Shown here piece after piece: positions 1 to 11,959 of a stretch of 64,000 nt of DNA. Numbering within the stretch: position 1 is the first letter of the stretch; each line of letters starts with the position of its first letter. Position numbers and translations under genes: made by a program. The DNA lies in contig JAQPZY010001190.1 in the NCBI GenBank assembly GCA_029931535.1, forward strand, positions 248,001-312,000, written 5' to 3'. The DNA is from Margaritifera margaritifera (Eukaryota; Mollusca; Bivalvia; Unionida; Margaritiferidae). Under the pieces are notes generated by a model, which was given only the letters and a program-made list of their open reading frames with translations, ran no database searches and was not told the origin of the DNA.

Positions 1-581
1 TGCTTTGTCTCCCTTTGTATGCTAATATAACAGAAGCCTGCAGTCATAAGTTGGCTCAATGTAACGCTGATGACCATTGATTGTTCGGTTGTCAAAGTAA
101 TTAATTAATTAATTCTGCCATCTGTCACAAGATGAAAGGCTGTTTTTCCTTTATCATTACCTTTAACAAGTTGGCGGCTCACTATATTCAGGGAACTACT
201 TGATCACAATTAGTGGAGCATGTCAGCTGTTAATTGTTGCCTATTAACAACACCATTAGTTATTCCACCTGATAATTAGGGTAATCAACATGGTTTCAGG
301 GCTGGAAGGTGGAATACTCAATTACCACTTTTTGAGTACAGGTAAAACATTCATTAGTTTAATGTTCCAACTTGATGGCCAGGTGGAAAATGCAGTAACC
401 TAACATGTCATCATTAATAGATAATGGTTGTCACTTAATTGAGAATATAATATTCATCAGAAGAATGAACTTTATTTTTTTCTTACGGTAGTCTGCTTTT
501 GTAAAATCAATGATTACTGTGCAACTTGATATTATATGATCACTGCAACATGATATAATTGATATGAAATCACTTTCTATT
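1..581. other. AT-rich sequence left of the first exon
   Basis: No exon, RNA gene or strong repeat was recognised. The missing 5' part of MTIF2 could lie here only as a very short exon that I cannot separate from background. Confidence 0.4.
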
Positions 582-804
582 TACCATATGTACTCACATA
601 TAAGCCGATACCAACTGCAAACTGCATAGACCCAGATCTCTGCCGTCGCATAATGTGCTGGCAGATCTGGGTCTACACAGTTTGTAAGGAGTAATCAGTA
701 GAACAAACAACATAGACCGTGATCTGCCGGCGCATTATGCGACAGCAGGTCAGGGTCTATGTTGTTTGCATTTGGACTCGGCTTATACATAAGTATATAT
801 GGTA
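582..804 (+). mobile_element. Double-hairpin MITE, copy 1
   Basis: About 223 bp with terminal inverted repeats (TACCATATGTACTC... and ...AGTATATATGGTA). Inside are two palindromes. Hairpin A has arms around AACTGCATAGACCCAGATC and hairpin B around ACAACATAGACC(C/G)TGATC. They are joined by a linker that includes AATCAGTAGAACAAAC. No coding capacity. Five other clear copies occur in the window. Confidence 0.85.
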
Positions 805-1510
805 GGTGTATCATAGCGCTATGAACTCGGAGAGAGACTAGACATAAAATGATGAGTTTGCAACTTCTGTCTCTTATTAAATAATTAAAAAGAAAAATTT
901 CTTCTACAATTTTAATAAGCAAAATAACATCACTGTGAAAGAAAATGTTAAAGTCAATGAATTGTATATGAGACCTTTGAAAAACTTGAGTGATTTATAA
1001 CCTGCTGTCAAAAATTGTGTCAGACTGAAATAATTAACTTATCGACATACCCATTTCTTTGTGTATTTGATAAGAAGAGTCCATTTTCTTCATCCCGTGC
1101 AAATTTATGAATTTTTAAATACTCAGTCTACTGTTGTTTTATGGGCAATTAGTATCAGAGTACTTTTTCTTGTACTTTTCTGTGTAATGATGTGGGGATA
1201 GATATTCAACTTAGAGTTGTGCATGAAAATGCCTGTAAATTGTTTTGCAGTTTTATGTGGCTTAGACCCCTAGCTATGTAGGTGCCTAATTTCTATATGT
1301 GCTAATTTTTACATATGTTGTTATTATGCAGATTTTACAGATCTTTCAGCCACAGTAGTGAAGATTCTCATGAAAATAGCTTAGTTGGGCATTTTTAACA
1401 GCTTGTTAAATGAAATTCTTTTTTACTTTAAATTTCCTATCACATTTTATTGTTACATTTAAAACCATGACAACTTCATTTTCAAATGTCATTTTTCTAA
1501 ATGTTTCCAG
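805..1510. other. Unannotated sequence before exon a
   Basis: AT-rich. Nothing recognised apart from the polypyrimidine tract and acceptor next to exon a. Confidence 0.4.
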
Positions 1511-1625
1511 GAGAAAGCACGCGCCAAAAAAACCCAAACTGTTAAGCCCATATCTGATAAAATCATTCCAGTTTATGAAGGAATGACATTCATGGACCTT
1601 GCAACAGTCACAAAAAGATCAATAG
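1511..1625 (+). CDS. MTIF2: MTIF2 exon a (first exon recognised)
   Basis: Encodes residues 1-38 plus the first base of codon 39. The acceptor is tttccag and the donor gtatgt. The second half (VYEGMTFMDLATVTKRS) matches the start of the conserved mtIF2 N-domain, where a short hydrophobic-charged stretch precedes the G domain. It opens in phase 0 with GAG and has no nearby ATG in frame, so it is internal and at least one 5' exon precedes it. I could not identify that exon in 1-1510. Confidence 0.9.
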
Positions 1626-1737
1626 GTATGTTAACACCGTAATCCACTTTTCAACCTACTTAACAGGTATCCTTGGTGTGACTTGAAATTTGATTATCAG
1701 TTACATTACCCTGTACATTATTAAATGTTTGTATATA

Positions 1738-1873
1738 CAGTCATCCCTCTCTTGAAAGGCCCATCTCAAGAGAGGCCACCTTGCCTAACAATAAATAATA
1801 TTTTCACCTCTTATAAAGTCATTTTTCAGTGCAGAATGGGTGGCCTTATAAGGGGGGGGGGGGGGGGCCACTG
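1738..1873. mobile_element. Small TA-flanked MITE (CAGT ends)
   Basis: 136 bp. Begins CAGTCATCCCTCTCTTGAAA and ends GGGGCCACTG, flanked on each side by TA (1736-1737, 1874-1875). Interior pieces GAGAGGCCACC and GGTGGCCTTATAAG are inverted. The CAGT/ACTG ends and TA duplication are typical of the Tc1/mariner-pogo superfamily. It contains a run of 16 G (1852-1867). Confidence 0.7.
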
Positions 1874-1889
1874 TACTGATTTATTAGGC

Positions 1890-2787
1890 CATACATGTTT
1901 TCCTGATCCAATTTTGATCAAACTTGGAATATTGGCTGATATTATCAGGATCTCGAATGATTTTGATTATGAGCAAGATTCACACATATTGATCTTGCAT
2001 CTGATTGGCTGAACTTGGTACCTCTATGAAAGCCATATTTCCGATCTTATTTTGATCAAACTTGGAATATGGGTTTCTATCATCAAGATCTTAGATGAGT
2101 TCAATAATTAGCAAGATCCACGCATAATAATGAGGTGACTTTGCAATCTGATTGACTTAGCTTGTTACCACTGTGGAAGCCATATTTCTGATCTGATTGA
2201 TCAAACTTGGAATTATGTGATCAAGAATATGCATGAATATTATAATTGAGCAAGATCGACTCAATATTAATGCAGTGATCTTGCATCTGATTGATTGAGC
2301 TTGTTACCACCCTAATCCAGTCATGATTCAGCTTGATAAATAAATTCAAATTGCCAAGATCTTGGCTGAGTACAGTTATGAGCTAGATCCATGTATACTA
2401 ATGAGGTAATTTTGCATCTGATTGGCTGAGCTTTTAAACGCTTTATTCAGTGTATTTCTGATCAGATTTTTATCAGATTTGGTAAATAGGCTTATGTTGT
2501 CAAGGTATCCAATGACTTTTATTATGGGCCAGATATATGCATATTAATGAGGAGATCTTGCATCTGATTAGCTGAATTTCTTAAGATGCGAGAGATGGTA
2601 TTTCTGATCCAATTTTAATTAGGCTCAGTAAATTGGGTAATATCATCAAGATGTTGCATGAGTTTTATTATGAGCAAGACCTATATATATTTGTGAGGTG
2701 ATCTTGCATTTGATTGACTGAGCTTTTTACGACTCTGAAGACTAAATTTCAATATCACATTTTGCTCCAACTTGGTAAATAAGCTTA
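1890..2787. repeat. Decayed tandem repeat, unit about 150 bp
   Basis: About six diverged units sharing GATTTTGATCAAACTTGG, ATCAAGATCTTGGATGAG, TATTATGAGCAAGATCCA and GAGGTGATCTTGCATCTGAT. The same repeat resumes at about 3885-4080, so the element between was inserted into the array. Confidence 0.75.
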
Positions 2788-2789
2788 TA

Positions 2790-3882
2790 CAATGGCCCCC
2801 CTCTTATAAAGCCACCCCTTCTGCAGCACAAAAGTGGCCTTATTAAACGGGTTACCTTTCTAGAGGGGGATCACACAGATGTGAGTAATAACTACATAAA
2901 AAGTATGAAAGGTGTAACTAATTTTTAAATATTTAATATTTTCAATTAAAAAACCACAGGAATGTTATCAGGTTATGGACTTAATGTGATAAAACTTATA
3001 TCAATGTTATTTAAAATAATTATGAATAATCATCAGTCATGGTGCAAAACCACTTTAAGTTGTCAGTAAAATCTGGGCACAACTGGCTGTAACTATCCCT
3101 GTATGTCCATTGATTCCATTTTCCCACTCACTGCAGTTGAATGTATATTGACAATGTTTATTTTAATCTTTCTGACATCAAATTTCTCAGTGGTGATCAA
3201 AGTACTCTCCCTCTCTTCATTTGGTCCAATTGCTTTCACTTTTTGTTCTAAACTGAGAATATCTGGTGACATTGTGCACTTTTTGCAACAACTTATTCCT
3301 TGATTGGCAATTTGTAGTTATTACATGAGATGCTGATTGTTTACAAAGGAAGTGAGCTTATCATGTGATTGACTTGTTTTTGTTTAGTCTGGTACCTTTT
3401 CAAGTACATTTTGTAATCTATGAGAGAGAAGCCACAATGGCTAATATACCATTTTACTATCTAGCAACCGATTGTCACGCTGACTTGAGCTGAACAATAC
3501 TGTGCTTCTCAGCAGTTAGCTTTTGTCATCTTAATAATTATCAGTGGTAATAATAGCTCGTAGATATCAAACTGACGAAACCTAACTTTTAAGGAACACA
3601 GAGCAGTAAGGATAATTGCTTTCCTTACCTCTTTGTATGGATTAAAGTTACTATATGGGCATGTTTGAACAAATTTCAGTGTGTGGAGTTTATAAATCAG
3701 CAGATATTAGCGAGATTTCTATCAGTAAATAACAATTATGTGGCCACTCACAAGGGGTAAATTGAACAGTTTTTGCACTAATATGCTGGCCGCTGGCTGT
3801 GTTAGAGGGGTGGCCATCCTTGAGAGGCCGTATAAAGCGGGTTGGCACCGGTCAGGGGGGCTGTTCAAGAGGGGGACCACTG
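2790..3882. mobile_element. 1.09-kb TA-flanked element without a transposase gene
   Basis: Begins CAATGGCCCCCCTCTTATAA and ends TTCAAGAGGGGGACCACTG, with TA on both sides (2788-2789, 3883-3884). The ends are imperfect inverted repeats and resemble the small element at 1738-1873, so this looks like a longer member of the same family. No ORF above 70 codons inside resembles a transposase. Confidence 0.65.
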
Positions 3883-3884
3883 TA

Positions 3885-4080
3885 TCTTCATTGTCTAAGA
3901 CAGGTTAGATAATAAGCAAAATCTGCATATATTAATGAGATAATCTTGTATCTAATTGGCAAGCTTGTTACCTCTTGAGATCTAGATACTATATCTCTCA
4001 TCTGATTGTGATCAAACTTGCTAAATAGGATTATATCATCAAGATCTTGGATAAGTTTGATTATGAGCAAGAGAATGTGC
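3885..4080. repeat. Continuation of the 150-bp decayed repeat
   Basis: One to one and a half further units (GATTGTGATCAAACTTGC, ATCAAGATCTTGGATAAG, TTATGAGCAAGAGA), resuming immediately after the inserted element. Confidence 0.65.
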
Positions 4081-4199
4081 ATATTCATTATGCCTTTATC
4101 ATTTGAAAGAATATTTATCAGAGTAAAATTAGTTAAATTAACACAATATACATTGTTTTTAGCTGTTCTGGGCATAGTCCAGAATAGCTTCTGTAATGG

Positions 4200-5050
4200 C
4201 CTTTAGCCATTTATCAATCTACAGTCATCTTTTAGCACACATTTATTATTGCTACTCTTCATAAATTACTGGGAGGATTGCCGTGAAACTTTCTAAACAC
4301 ATTCCTTCCTAGGTCTCGTTGGTCATAATTGAATGTGGTACCCCTTGGACATGAGACATGCATATATGTTTGAAGTGGTTGGTCATTGCACCAATGCTAC
4401 ACTCAGTGTAGGAAACCTTTGTAGAGCACATGCTGTATTTAACTTCTACTTCCAAAGTGGAGATTGTTTGTCATGCTTACTTTCAACCATTTTGAATAAG
4501 ATCACGATACAAAGTTATGTCATTTTGTCATGCACTTCATTTATCGTTTAAATGGAAGGCAGGATTTGTAAGCATTTTCAGTGCTAACATGAAATGATCT
4601 AGTTTACACGTGTAACTGTAGCAGCCATAGTGGTCACTTTTGACAGGTTTGACTGTAAATCAATTACATTATTGGGAAGACTAAAGAACAGTCTCAGTCT
4701 CTCAGCAAAGATTTGTCTAAATATGGTGTCAATTAAAATATGAGGGTTCCAAATATCATGGAAGGATTTAAAGTACTGTGCTTAATGGTGCTTATTGAAG
4801 TGAGGTTTCACTGCACACACGCATGTAGTTGCATCATTGATTAAAATTAGGATATGGCAATGACAATCAAGAGGTGTTTTTTTCTCCTTATCTACTATGG
4901 TCTGGCTTATGCATCTTCACCTATCCCGTTACAATCACTTAAACACTTTTTGATACCCTGAACATTATAAAATTGATACTCACTTTGTAGAAACAAATGA
5001 AACAAAAGACAAATTTGCACAAAAAAACTGCGTACATAGGTCTTGGCTAT
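4200..5050. other. Unannotated part of intron 1
   Basis: No coding, RNA or repeat signal recognised. Confidence 0.4.
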
Positions 5051-5059
5051 AGGAATTGT

Positions 5060-5990
5060 CTTGAATCCAGTATTAAAACTACATATAGTTTTACCTGGAT
5101 TTTGGCATCTTGAAGACCCTGTAAACAGATGGTCATATTAAGATGTGGTTTTCACTGAAAGACAGCTTATGATGTCTAATTAGTCCTAATTCAAATGGTA
5201 CTGATCTGACATCCAATATGTCCACCACAGTTGCCATCTTGAAAATCTTATTGCTTTTCCTCCTGAATGGATGGTCTTAATGGCATGGATTTTTCATTAA
5301 AAGACTTCTTATGATGTCTAGTTGGTCTTAAATGAAAATGGCACCCCTCAGACAACCATTATCACCACCATGGCAGCCATCTTTAAATGGGGTTTTAACA
5401 GAAAGATTTCTTATGTCTTGTTGGACTTAAGTGAAAATTGTGACCATAGGACATCCAATATGGCCAGCACAGTAGCCATTTTGAAGATCTTACAATAATA
5501 ACTCATCCTGAATGGATAGTCATATTGATGTGGGGTTTTCACTTAAAGGCATATTATGATGTATAGTGCTTCTAAATGAAAATGGTACAGATATAACACC
5601 CAATATGGCCACCATGGTGGCCTTCTTTAAAACCTTGTTATTGCTTCTCCTAATAGATGGTCATATTGACATGGGGTTTTCAGTAAAAGACTTGTTATGT
5701 TGCCTAATTGATCCTAAATGAAATGGTGCCCTTGGACATCCAGTGTAGTTGCCACTGTGGCCATCTTAAAAATATTGTCACTACTTCTTCATAACAGATG
5801 GTTGTATTGATATGGGGTTTTCACAAAAAAACTTCTTACTACTGGATGTTGGTCCTTAATGAAAATGCCAATCTAACATCCAATATTGTTACCATGGTGT
5901 CAATCTTGACAATCGTGTTATCACTCCTCATTTGACATTGAGTTTACACTATAAAACTTCTTATCATGTCTAGTTGGTCCTAAATGAACA
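5060..5990. repeat. Decayed tandem repeat, unit about 180 bp
   Basis: About five diverged units, each with ATGGGGTTTTCA-like, TTATGATGTCTAGTTGGTCC, AAATGAAAATGGTGCC and ACATCCAATATGGCCACCA blocks, separated by CTTCTCCTGAATGGATGGTC. Heavily mutated, non-coding. Confidence 0.7.
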
Positions 5991-6139
5991 TGGTGCCAGT
6001 ATATGTTGTTCATCCTTCGAGTTCAAAGATGACCATAACATCACTAGCTGGTTTGGTTTCTATGAGTACATGAGTAGCTGATCAGGCCAGTTTGAGCTCT
6101 GAACTGTCTGTGGCACAATATACGGGAGATGCATACCTA

Positions 6140-6430
6140 AGTTTCATGGTAACACTCGAAAGCTACACAGGGATACCTTATCTTAGGGTAACAATCAAAA
6201 GTTACCCATGGATACCTTATCTTAGGGTAACACTCAAAAGTTACCCAAACATACCTTATCTTCATGCTAACACTCAAATTTTATCCAAGCATACCTTATA
6301 TTCATGGTAAGGTAACACTCAAATGTTACCCAGGCATACCTTATATTCATGGTAACACTCAAATGTTACCCAGGCATACCTTATATTCATGGTAACACTT
6401 AAATGTTACCCAGGCATACCTGCTCTTTGT
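6140..6430. repeat. Minisatellite, 40-bp unit
   Basis: About seven units built on GGTAACACTCAAATGTTACC and CAGGCATACCTTATATTCAT. Units at the right side are nearly identical and those at the left more diverged. Each unit contains GGTAAC and GTTACC, which can pair. Confidence 0.85.
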
Positions 6431-6836
6431 GGTAAATGAAAATGTCATGTGGCATCTTCATGCTTTTTGACGTTTTCCAGTTTTAAAATATTACATCCAC
6501 AAGTAAAGGAATTGCAGACTTGTACATAGATGTATGTTTTGCAAAGCAACATTGTATCTCTGTATTCTAACCAGGGCCCGACTAGATGCAACACTGCTAC
6601 ATAAGCCTGCTTGATGAAATGATTTACTGTTAAGATGTGTAAGCCTGTGATATCAGGCCCACTTGGGCATCTTGTTATAACTTAAGGTTAAGCATAGATG
6701 AAAAGTAAGACTGTTAATCACCTGTTCAATTTCTTGGATATGACAGAGATGGTGGTAAATTGTATAATGAAATACAGCATATGAAATCATTCTTCAGGTT
6801 TTATTTTAGGGTATATTCATTTCATATTTATTTCAG
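6430..6836. other. Unannotated end of intron 1
   Basis: AT-rich, no recognised element before the exon b acceptor. Confidence 0.4.
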
Positions 6837-6899
6837 ATGATGTGTTTGATGCAGCCCTTCTTGTTGATGACTCACTGGATTTTGAAGACAATGATGCAG
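6837..6899 (+). CDS. MTIF2: MTIF2 exon b
   Basis: A 63-nt exon coding VFDAALLVDDSLDFEDNDA and its flanks. It continues the N-domain helix of mtIF2, equivalent to the acidic stretch after YVYEALL in vertebrate orthologues. Acceptor tttcag, donor gtttgt, phase 1 on both sides. With no ATG and only 21 codons, it is recognised by phase and family similarity alone. Confidence 0.85.
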
Positions 6900-7491
6900 G
6901 TTTGTCTACCTAGCTGTAAAATCCAGAGTTTATTTTTAATATAACATGCATTCAACTTCAAACTTTGACCAGCAGCGCTTCAAGTACCTTTCAGTAGCTG
7001 CGAGGTAACCTACATGAAAATTTTATTGGCCATTTAAAATTTTATGTTCCCAAGTCTTGCTATTTTGGTCGCAACAGAAATTGAAAACAAAATCAATTGA
7101 ATGGGGGTATTAGTGGTGGAATGTGACAAAGGAGTGACCTTTTTTGGTCAAGGCAAATTAAAAAGTAGTTATAAAAAGCATAAGGCTATTTCTCCATCTA
7201 ATACATTAACTGATCACAATAATGTTATTAAGTTGTACCACCTCTCAAAACAAGCCTTCTTGGAAAGATGAATTTTTATTTTTATTTTCTGTTTATATAA
7301 CATATAGACTATATAAACAGCATCCAAGGGAAAAAAATCTTCCAAGATACCATTATAATTACCTGCCCTTGCCATGCATAGGTGGCCATGTATACTGAAT
7401 GTTCTTCAGTTTTAGTTTTGCTGCAATATTGTCAACATAATATCACCAATGCCTCATTCCCATTTTTTTATCTTTATTTTCATTTATCTGT

Positions 7492-7720
7492 GGGGCCCCA
7501 GGTAGCCGAGTGGTCTAAGGCATTTGGCTTTACAGATCACTGACATCCCACCTCTCTCCATGTAGGTTTGAGTCTTGGGCTTAACCAACGTGGGTATGTG
7601 AGAAAGCTTGCCAGTAGCTTCCTGTGGGTCGGTGGTTCTTCCCGGGATTTTCCTGGGTTCTTCCTCCACCAAATATACTGGCCACCATGTATAGCTTATA
7701 ATGTGCTGAAAAATGGTGTG
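7492..7720 (+). mobile_element. tRNA-derived SINE, family 1, copy 1
   Basis: The head resembles a Leu/Ser tRNA gene, with a pol III A box TAGCCGAGTGGTCTAAGG (7503-7520) and a B-box-like AGGTTTGAGTC (7564-7574). The body reads GGGTATGTGAGAAAGCTTGC, then GCCAGTAGCTTCC and CCACCAAATATACTGGCCAC. The 3' tail seen in other copies is missing. Possible target duplication TTATCTG(G)TG at 7484-7492 and 7721-7730. Confidence 0.8.
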
Positions 7721-8583
7721 TTATCTGGTGCTTTTTTTTAAATGGTATTTTTACATACTTTTTGCCCTTGGTTGACCTTGTAGTGGCACACATATGATCG
7801 ATACTCAGTTCTTATATATGTATATTGAATGGACATATGGTTTATTTTGGTCGTTATTTCTTGTAAATAATTAGTCATTTTTTCATTGTCATTTCATGTA
7901 CACAATGATACCTAAATGCACAAAATGCAAAAAGTTCAAGGTTGAAATGGACACCTAATTCATTCCTCGTCTGCACTAAGTGAACTTCATATACTTCATG
8001 CATTGTTTTGCTTACACTAAGTGTACTTCATCTACTGCACGCAGTGTCTGTGTGTCTATGTGGATTTGTCAGAGAGGGCTTGGTTCACTTTCTTGCTCAA
8101 GAGTTGAAGAGCAGAGAGTGACTTGCAAAGAAAAAATTAATGGATAGTGATGTATCAAGTCTACACCCCAAGATGGCATCAGTAACCAGCTTATTCGAGG
8201 TGTGACTATATAGGGAGTCGAAAGCCCTTTCCTCAGAGAGCTAGCTGCCAGTGTCACTCTCTGCCCACTAGTACCATACTCTGATGCCTACCATTTAGAC
8301 ATCCTGAACTTTGATAAAATTATCACAGCAGTGAATATGACCACCCCATGGCTTTATCAAATTGATTATTGTGTTTTTCAAGTGACTTCCAAACAGGTAC
8401 AGAATATTGTGGTAACTTCATCGTTGATTGCTCTGGCATCTATGGTGACTTGCTGCATCATCAAGATGATAAACAGAGCAACTCACCACATGGCATCATG
8501 CAATGTTGAACAAGTGTGACAAGATGCCATCCTTCACTTGTCCACACTTAAGACACACCATTCTGTGGTGCAGTGCTCATTAT

Positions 8584-8768
8584 CTTATATACTCGCGTAG
8601 AAGCTGATACCAACTGCAAACTGCATAGACCCAGATCTGCTGTTGCATATTGTGCCGGCATATCTGGGTCTATGCAGTTTGTAAAGATTGATCAGTAGAA
8701 CAAACAACATAGATCAGAGTCTATTTTGTTTGCATTTGGACCCGGATTGTACCCGAGTATATACGGTA
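8584..8768 (+). mobile_element. Double-hairpin MITE, copy 2 (shortened), inside element A
   Basis: Hairpin A is complete (AACTGCATAGACCCAGATC ... GATCTGGGTCTATGCAGTTT). Hairpin B has lost its loop and most of its arms. Ends are TATACTCGCG and CGAGTATATACGGTA. It splits the gag-like part of the retroelement, so it inserted later. Confidence 0.85.
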
Positions 8769-9329
8769 CCTTTTATTTCTTCCTTGGGTTCATCGGTTGC
8801 ATTGAGGATGTTCAGAAGCAGGATGCACAATAACTGCCTCTTCAGCCTACATTGGCTTTTCCCGTTTTTCAACCACATCAGTCTCGGCCTGAATAGAGAA
8901 ACAATTGTCTGCAGAATAAGAAGAGGCCCGATCTCATTCAGCAACAGTCATTTTGCTCACAGTTGAACTTTAGGCAGCAACAGGCCCTCAGTTTTGCAGA
9001 CAGCCTTATAAAGAGGAGAGGAAACCCAGTTTCTCCTTCCCCAAATCTCCCAATCACCATCAATGACTCTTTATCTCTGCTGTCTGCCAACACTCTGCCT
9101 ATAGACACCAGGCTCTATCATTGTCGCCAGGCTAGTATCAACCTTTTTCTTGGAAAGCAAATGGGTGATCCCAGTCATTTCGCAGGGACTTTGGATTTTG
9201 CCCGTCCAGTCCCCCCCAACACCTTTTGTTGTCCCCTTCCATGACAGAAGTACTGACCGATATCAACAAGGCAGAGATTGTACAGAAGGAGATCTACTCT
9301 TTTCTCACCTTTGGGAGTAGAGATTGTTC

Positions 9330-9840
9330 ACAGGCAAAACTGTCGGGGTTTCTACTCCAGACTATTTGTGGGTCTGAAAGTCAATAGAAAGCTCCAGCCA
9401 GTGATAGACCTATGGCTCGACAAATACATTCCTGCACCAAGGTTCAGAATGTAGAGAGTACAGTTGGTAAGGATTTCCAAGAAAGGGACAAGTTTGTGAT
9501 CAGTCTCGATTTGACTGATGCCTTTTTTCATATATACCCATACCCCATGCATCTGGCTTCCTGCAAGTTCTTTTGTTTTGTGATCCAAGGAACTGTGTAC
9601 TAGTTTCACACACTGTGATTTGGACTATATCTCAGCCCATCTGCCTTCACTTAGACTGTTGATGAAATTGTCACTCTCTTCAACAGTAACTGCAGCATAT
9701 CTGGATGAAATCCTTCAGAAATATGTGGTAAGTTCGATTCTAATCCAGGACATGAACAGTTTCTTCTCTCTTTTGTCTGAGATTGACATTATTGCGAACA
9801 GGGAGAAGTTGGATCTCAATCCCTTCTAGCATTTTTTCTG
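9330..9840 (+). pseudogene. Reverse transcriptase remnant of copy A
   Basis: In broken frames one reads GFYSRLF, then a degenerate VIDL and IPAPRFRM, then KFVISLDLTDAFFHI (the first catalytic Asp block), and TAAYLDEIL, where the usual YLDD has become YLDE. Frames change around 9400 and 9600. The family motif order is kept. The YLDE form would lack one catalytic Asp. Confidence 0.75.
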
Positions 9841-10079
9841 TCTTGGTATTTATTTTTGTATTCATCTCGACCTTGTTTGGCTCCCCACAGGCACATTGCA
9901 TGGATCATCTAGCTCTTGATTTCCAACAGGGAGTGGATTTCTGCGAGGGAGTTTTTCCATCTCTGTTTACTCTATGTGGCTGCAGATCTACTCCATCTCA
10001 GCCACCTCTTCATGCACCTGCTGGAGATGGTTCTCCTGTACCAGTGGTACTCCTTTTCCAGTCACTTAGATCATTGGAT

Positions 10080-10490
10080 TTTGATCTCAACCAATATAAA
10101 ACAGTTCCTGCATCAGTGGCAGAGCAGAGAATGTCTCACAGAGGGGATACTGCTGGAAAACCCCCAACTAGAGATTATAGTCTTTACAGATGCCAGTTCA
10201 TATGGTTGGTGGTGGGTGCCCACCTTTTGTCCCGCTTTGCCACTGTCAATGGCAGTTGAGGGCCAGAGAAGAAGGCTCTTCACATCAACCCTTTGTGAAT
10301 GAAGGTCATCATCAATGCTCCTTGCCTTGAAGGATCAGCTCTGTAAGAAGGTGACACATATCGTGTCTGACAGCTTCAAATAGGGATTGGATCAGGTCAC
10401 CAGACCTTTGTGTCCTGGTTTGGGACTTTCTGCACTGGTGCTTCAGGCACAAGATCACAGTCCAGACCAGACACATCCCCAGCAGGTTCA
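10080..10490 (+). pseudogene. RNase H remnant of copy A
   Basis: LEIIVFTDASSYGWWWV carries the first catalytic block (TDAS). Further on a VSDS block stands where DNST is usual, and a RHIPSRFNVLAKLL tail matches the family's HIPG-N-LAD-LS. Frameshifts separate these blocks. Confidence 0.7.
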
Positions 10491-10939
10491 ATGTCCTGGC
10501 CAAGTTGTTGGTGAAGAGGGCCAAACTCTTGATACCAGGTTGTACCTACACTTGTCAATCTTTAATTGGATTTGCACACTCTTGGGGTTGTCGGATGACA
10601 TATCTCTTTGCAATAGGACGGAACTATAAGCTGCCCACCTTCCTCTTTCCAATCCCAGACTCAGAGGCCTGGGCTGTGGATGGTTCTGTCAGTCATTTGG
10701 AGGGGTTTTGGGGCTGCATCTTCCTGCCAACTGTTCTGATCTAAGGATAATTCAGAAGATAAGGGGTCAAACCTGCAAAGTGGTTCTTATTGATCCTCTC
10801 AGATGGGATAAATCCTGGATCACTTATCTACTCTAACCAGTGATACTCAACCTGCTCAAGCAGCCTAGGTCTCAGGTTTTCCATCCCCATCTGGACAGGC
10901 TCCTCTTTCATGCCTGGCTTTTGTCTCGAGATCCTTTTG

Positions 10940-11720
10940 CAGAAAGGATCGCATGAGCTAGAAAGCCCTCCACTTTGAAGGCATATGAGTGGAAGTGTTT
11001 CATCTTTATGGGCTGGTGCAAGGACAATAGCATTGTTCCCTCAATTACATCACTATCTAACTTTTTTCTCTTGCTCATTGAGGAGAAGAAGGTAGTTACT
11101 ATTACAATTATGTATGTTTTCCAGCACATTGATATATCATTGGTATGAGGATATAGGCCATGACAAGGACCTTTTGGACTTGCTGGGCAATTTCTGTCTG
11201 AATTGGCCCCCGTCATTCACCTTGGTCCCCAGATTAAATCTTCTCCTGGGTTCTGACAGGCTTAACTCCGATAAGTTCAAGCCATTGTGCAGACCATCAT
11301 TTGAGCTACTATCATGCAAGACTTGCTTTTTGATAGCCCTAGCTTCAGCATGCAGGGTGAGTGAATTGCATGCCCTTTTAGTGGACCTAAACTATCTCCA
11401 GTTTTATTTGTATTATTTGGTCATTCTAATGATGCAAGCAGACTTGGTGGCTTTGAACAGGTTGCTGTCTGCTGGTAATCAAAAAGTGATCATTTACTCG
11501 CTCTTCTCAATCAATCCTACATGAGGCAGCTCAGCAAGACCCGGTCTATGCTCTCAGATGCTACTTGAAACACATGGACACAAGTTTCTACCTTTGTGAT
11601 TTAGCATCACCGAGAAGAAGGTTGAATCTGGTGGGACTTTTGGCTGCTGCCCAGGTGACTAACAGACCCATTAATTACAACACAACCTCTTCATGGGCAC
11701 TAGGTTTATAGCTTTTACTG
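10940..11720 (+). pseudogene. Tyrosine recombinase remnant of copy A
   Basis: The N-terminal core-binding domain reads ARKPSTLKAYEWKCFIFMGW. The catalytic domain begins CKTCFLIALASACRVSELHAL, with the first catalytic Arg in the RVSEL block, followed by DPVYALRCYLKHMD. The HxxR and Tyr blocks were not found, so the 3' part is lost or unrecognisable. Confidence 0.75.
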
Positions 11721-11959
11721 AATTTGCCCAGAAATGTTTCTTTGGTAAGGAAACGTCACTTGTTTCTCATTACTGTTTGCATGATGACACAATTTACATG
11801 ACCCTCAGTTGTGCTGCCTAGTGTTAGGTGGTTTTATCCTTAACATACTGACTCTTATTTCCTCCAAAGGGTAACTGTGGTGGAGATTGGATGCTCATGC
11901 ATTTCCTCCTATTACCTATTCTCCTATTGTTGATATGATTAGGTAATGTATTCAATTAA

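Noticed and set aside
7492..7580. Functional tRNA-Leu or tRNA-Ser gene
   Set aside because: The A box and B box are tRNA-like, but no acceptor stem or clover-leaf closes, and the same unit with its non-tRNA body occurs three times: it is a SINE.
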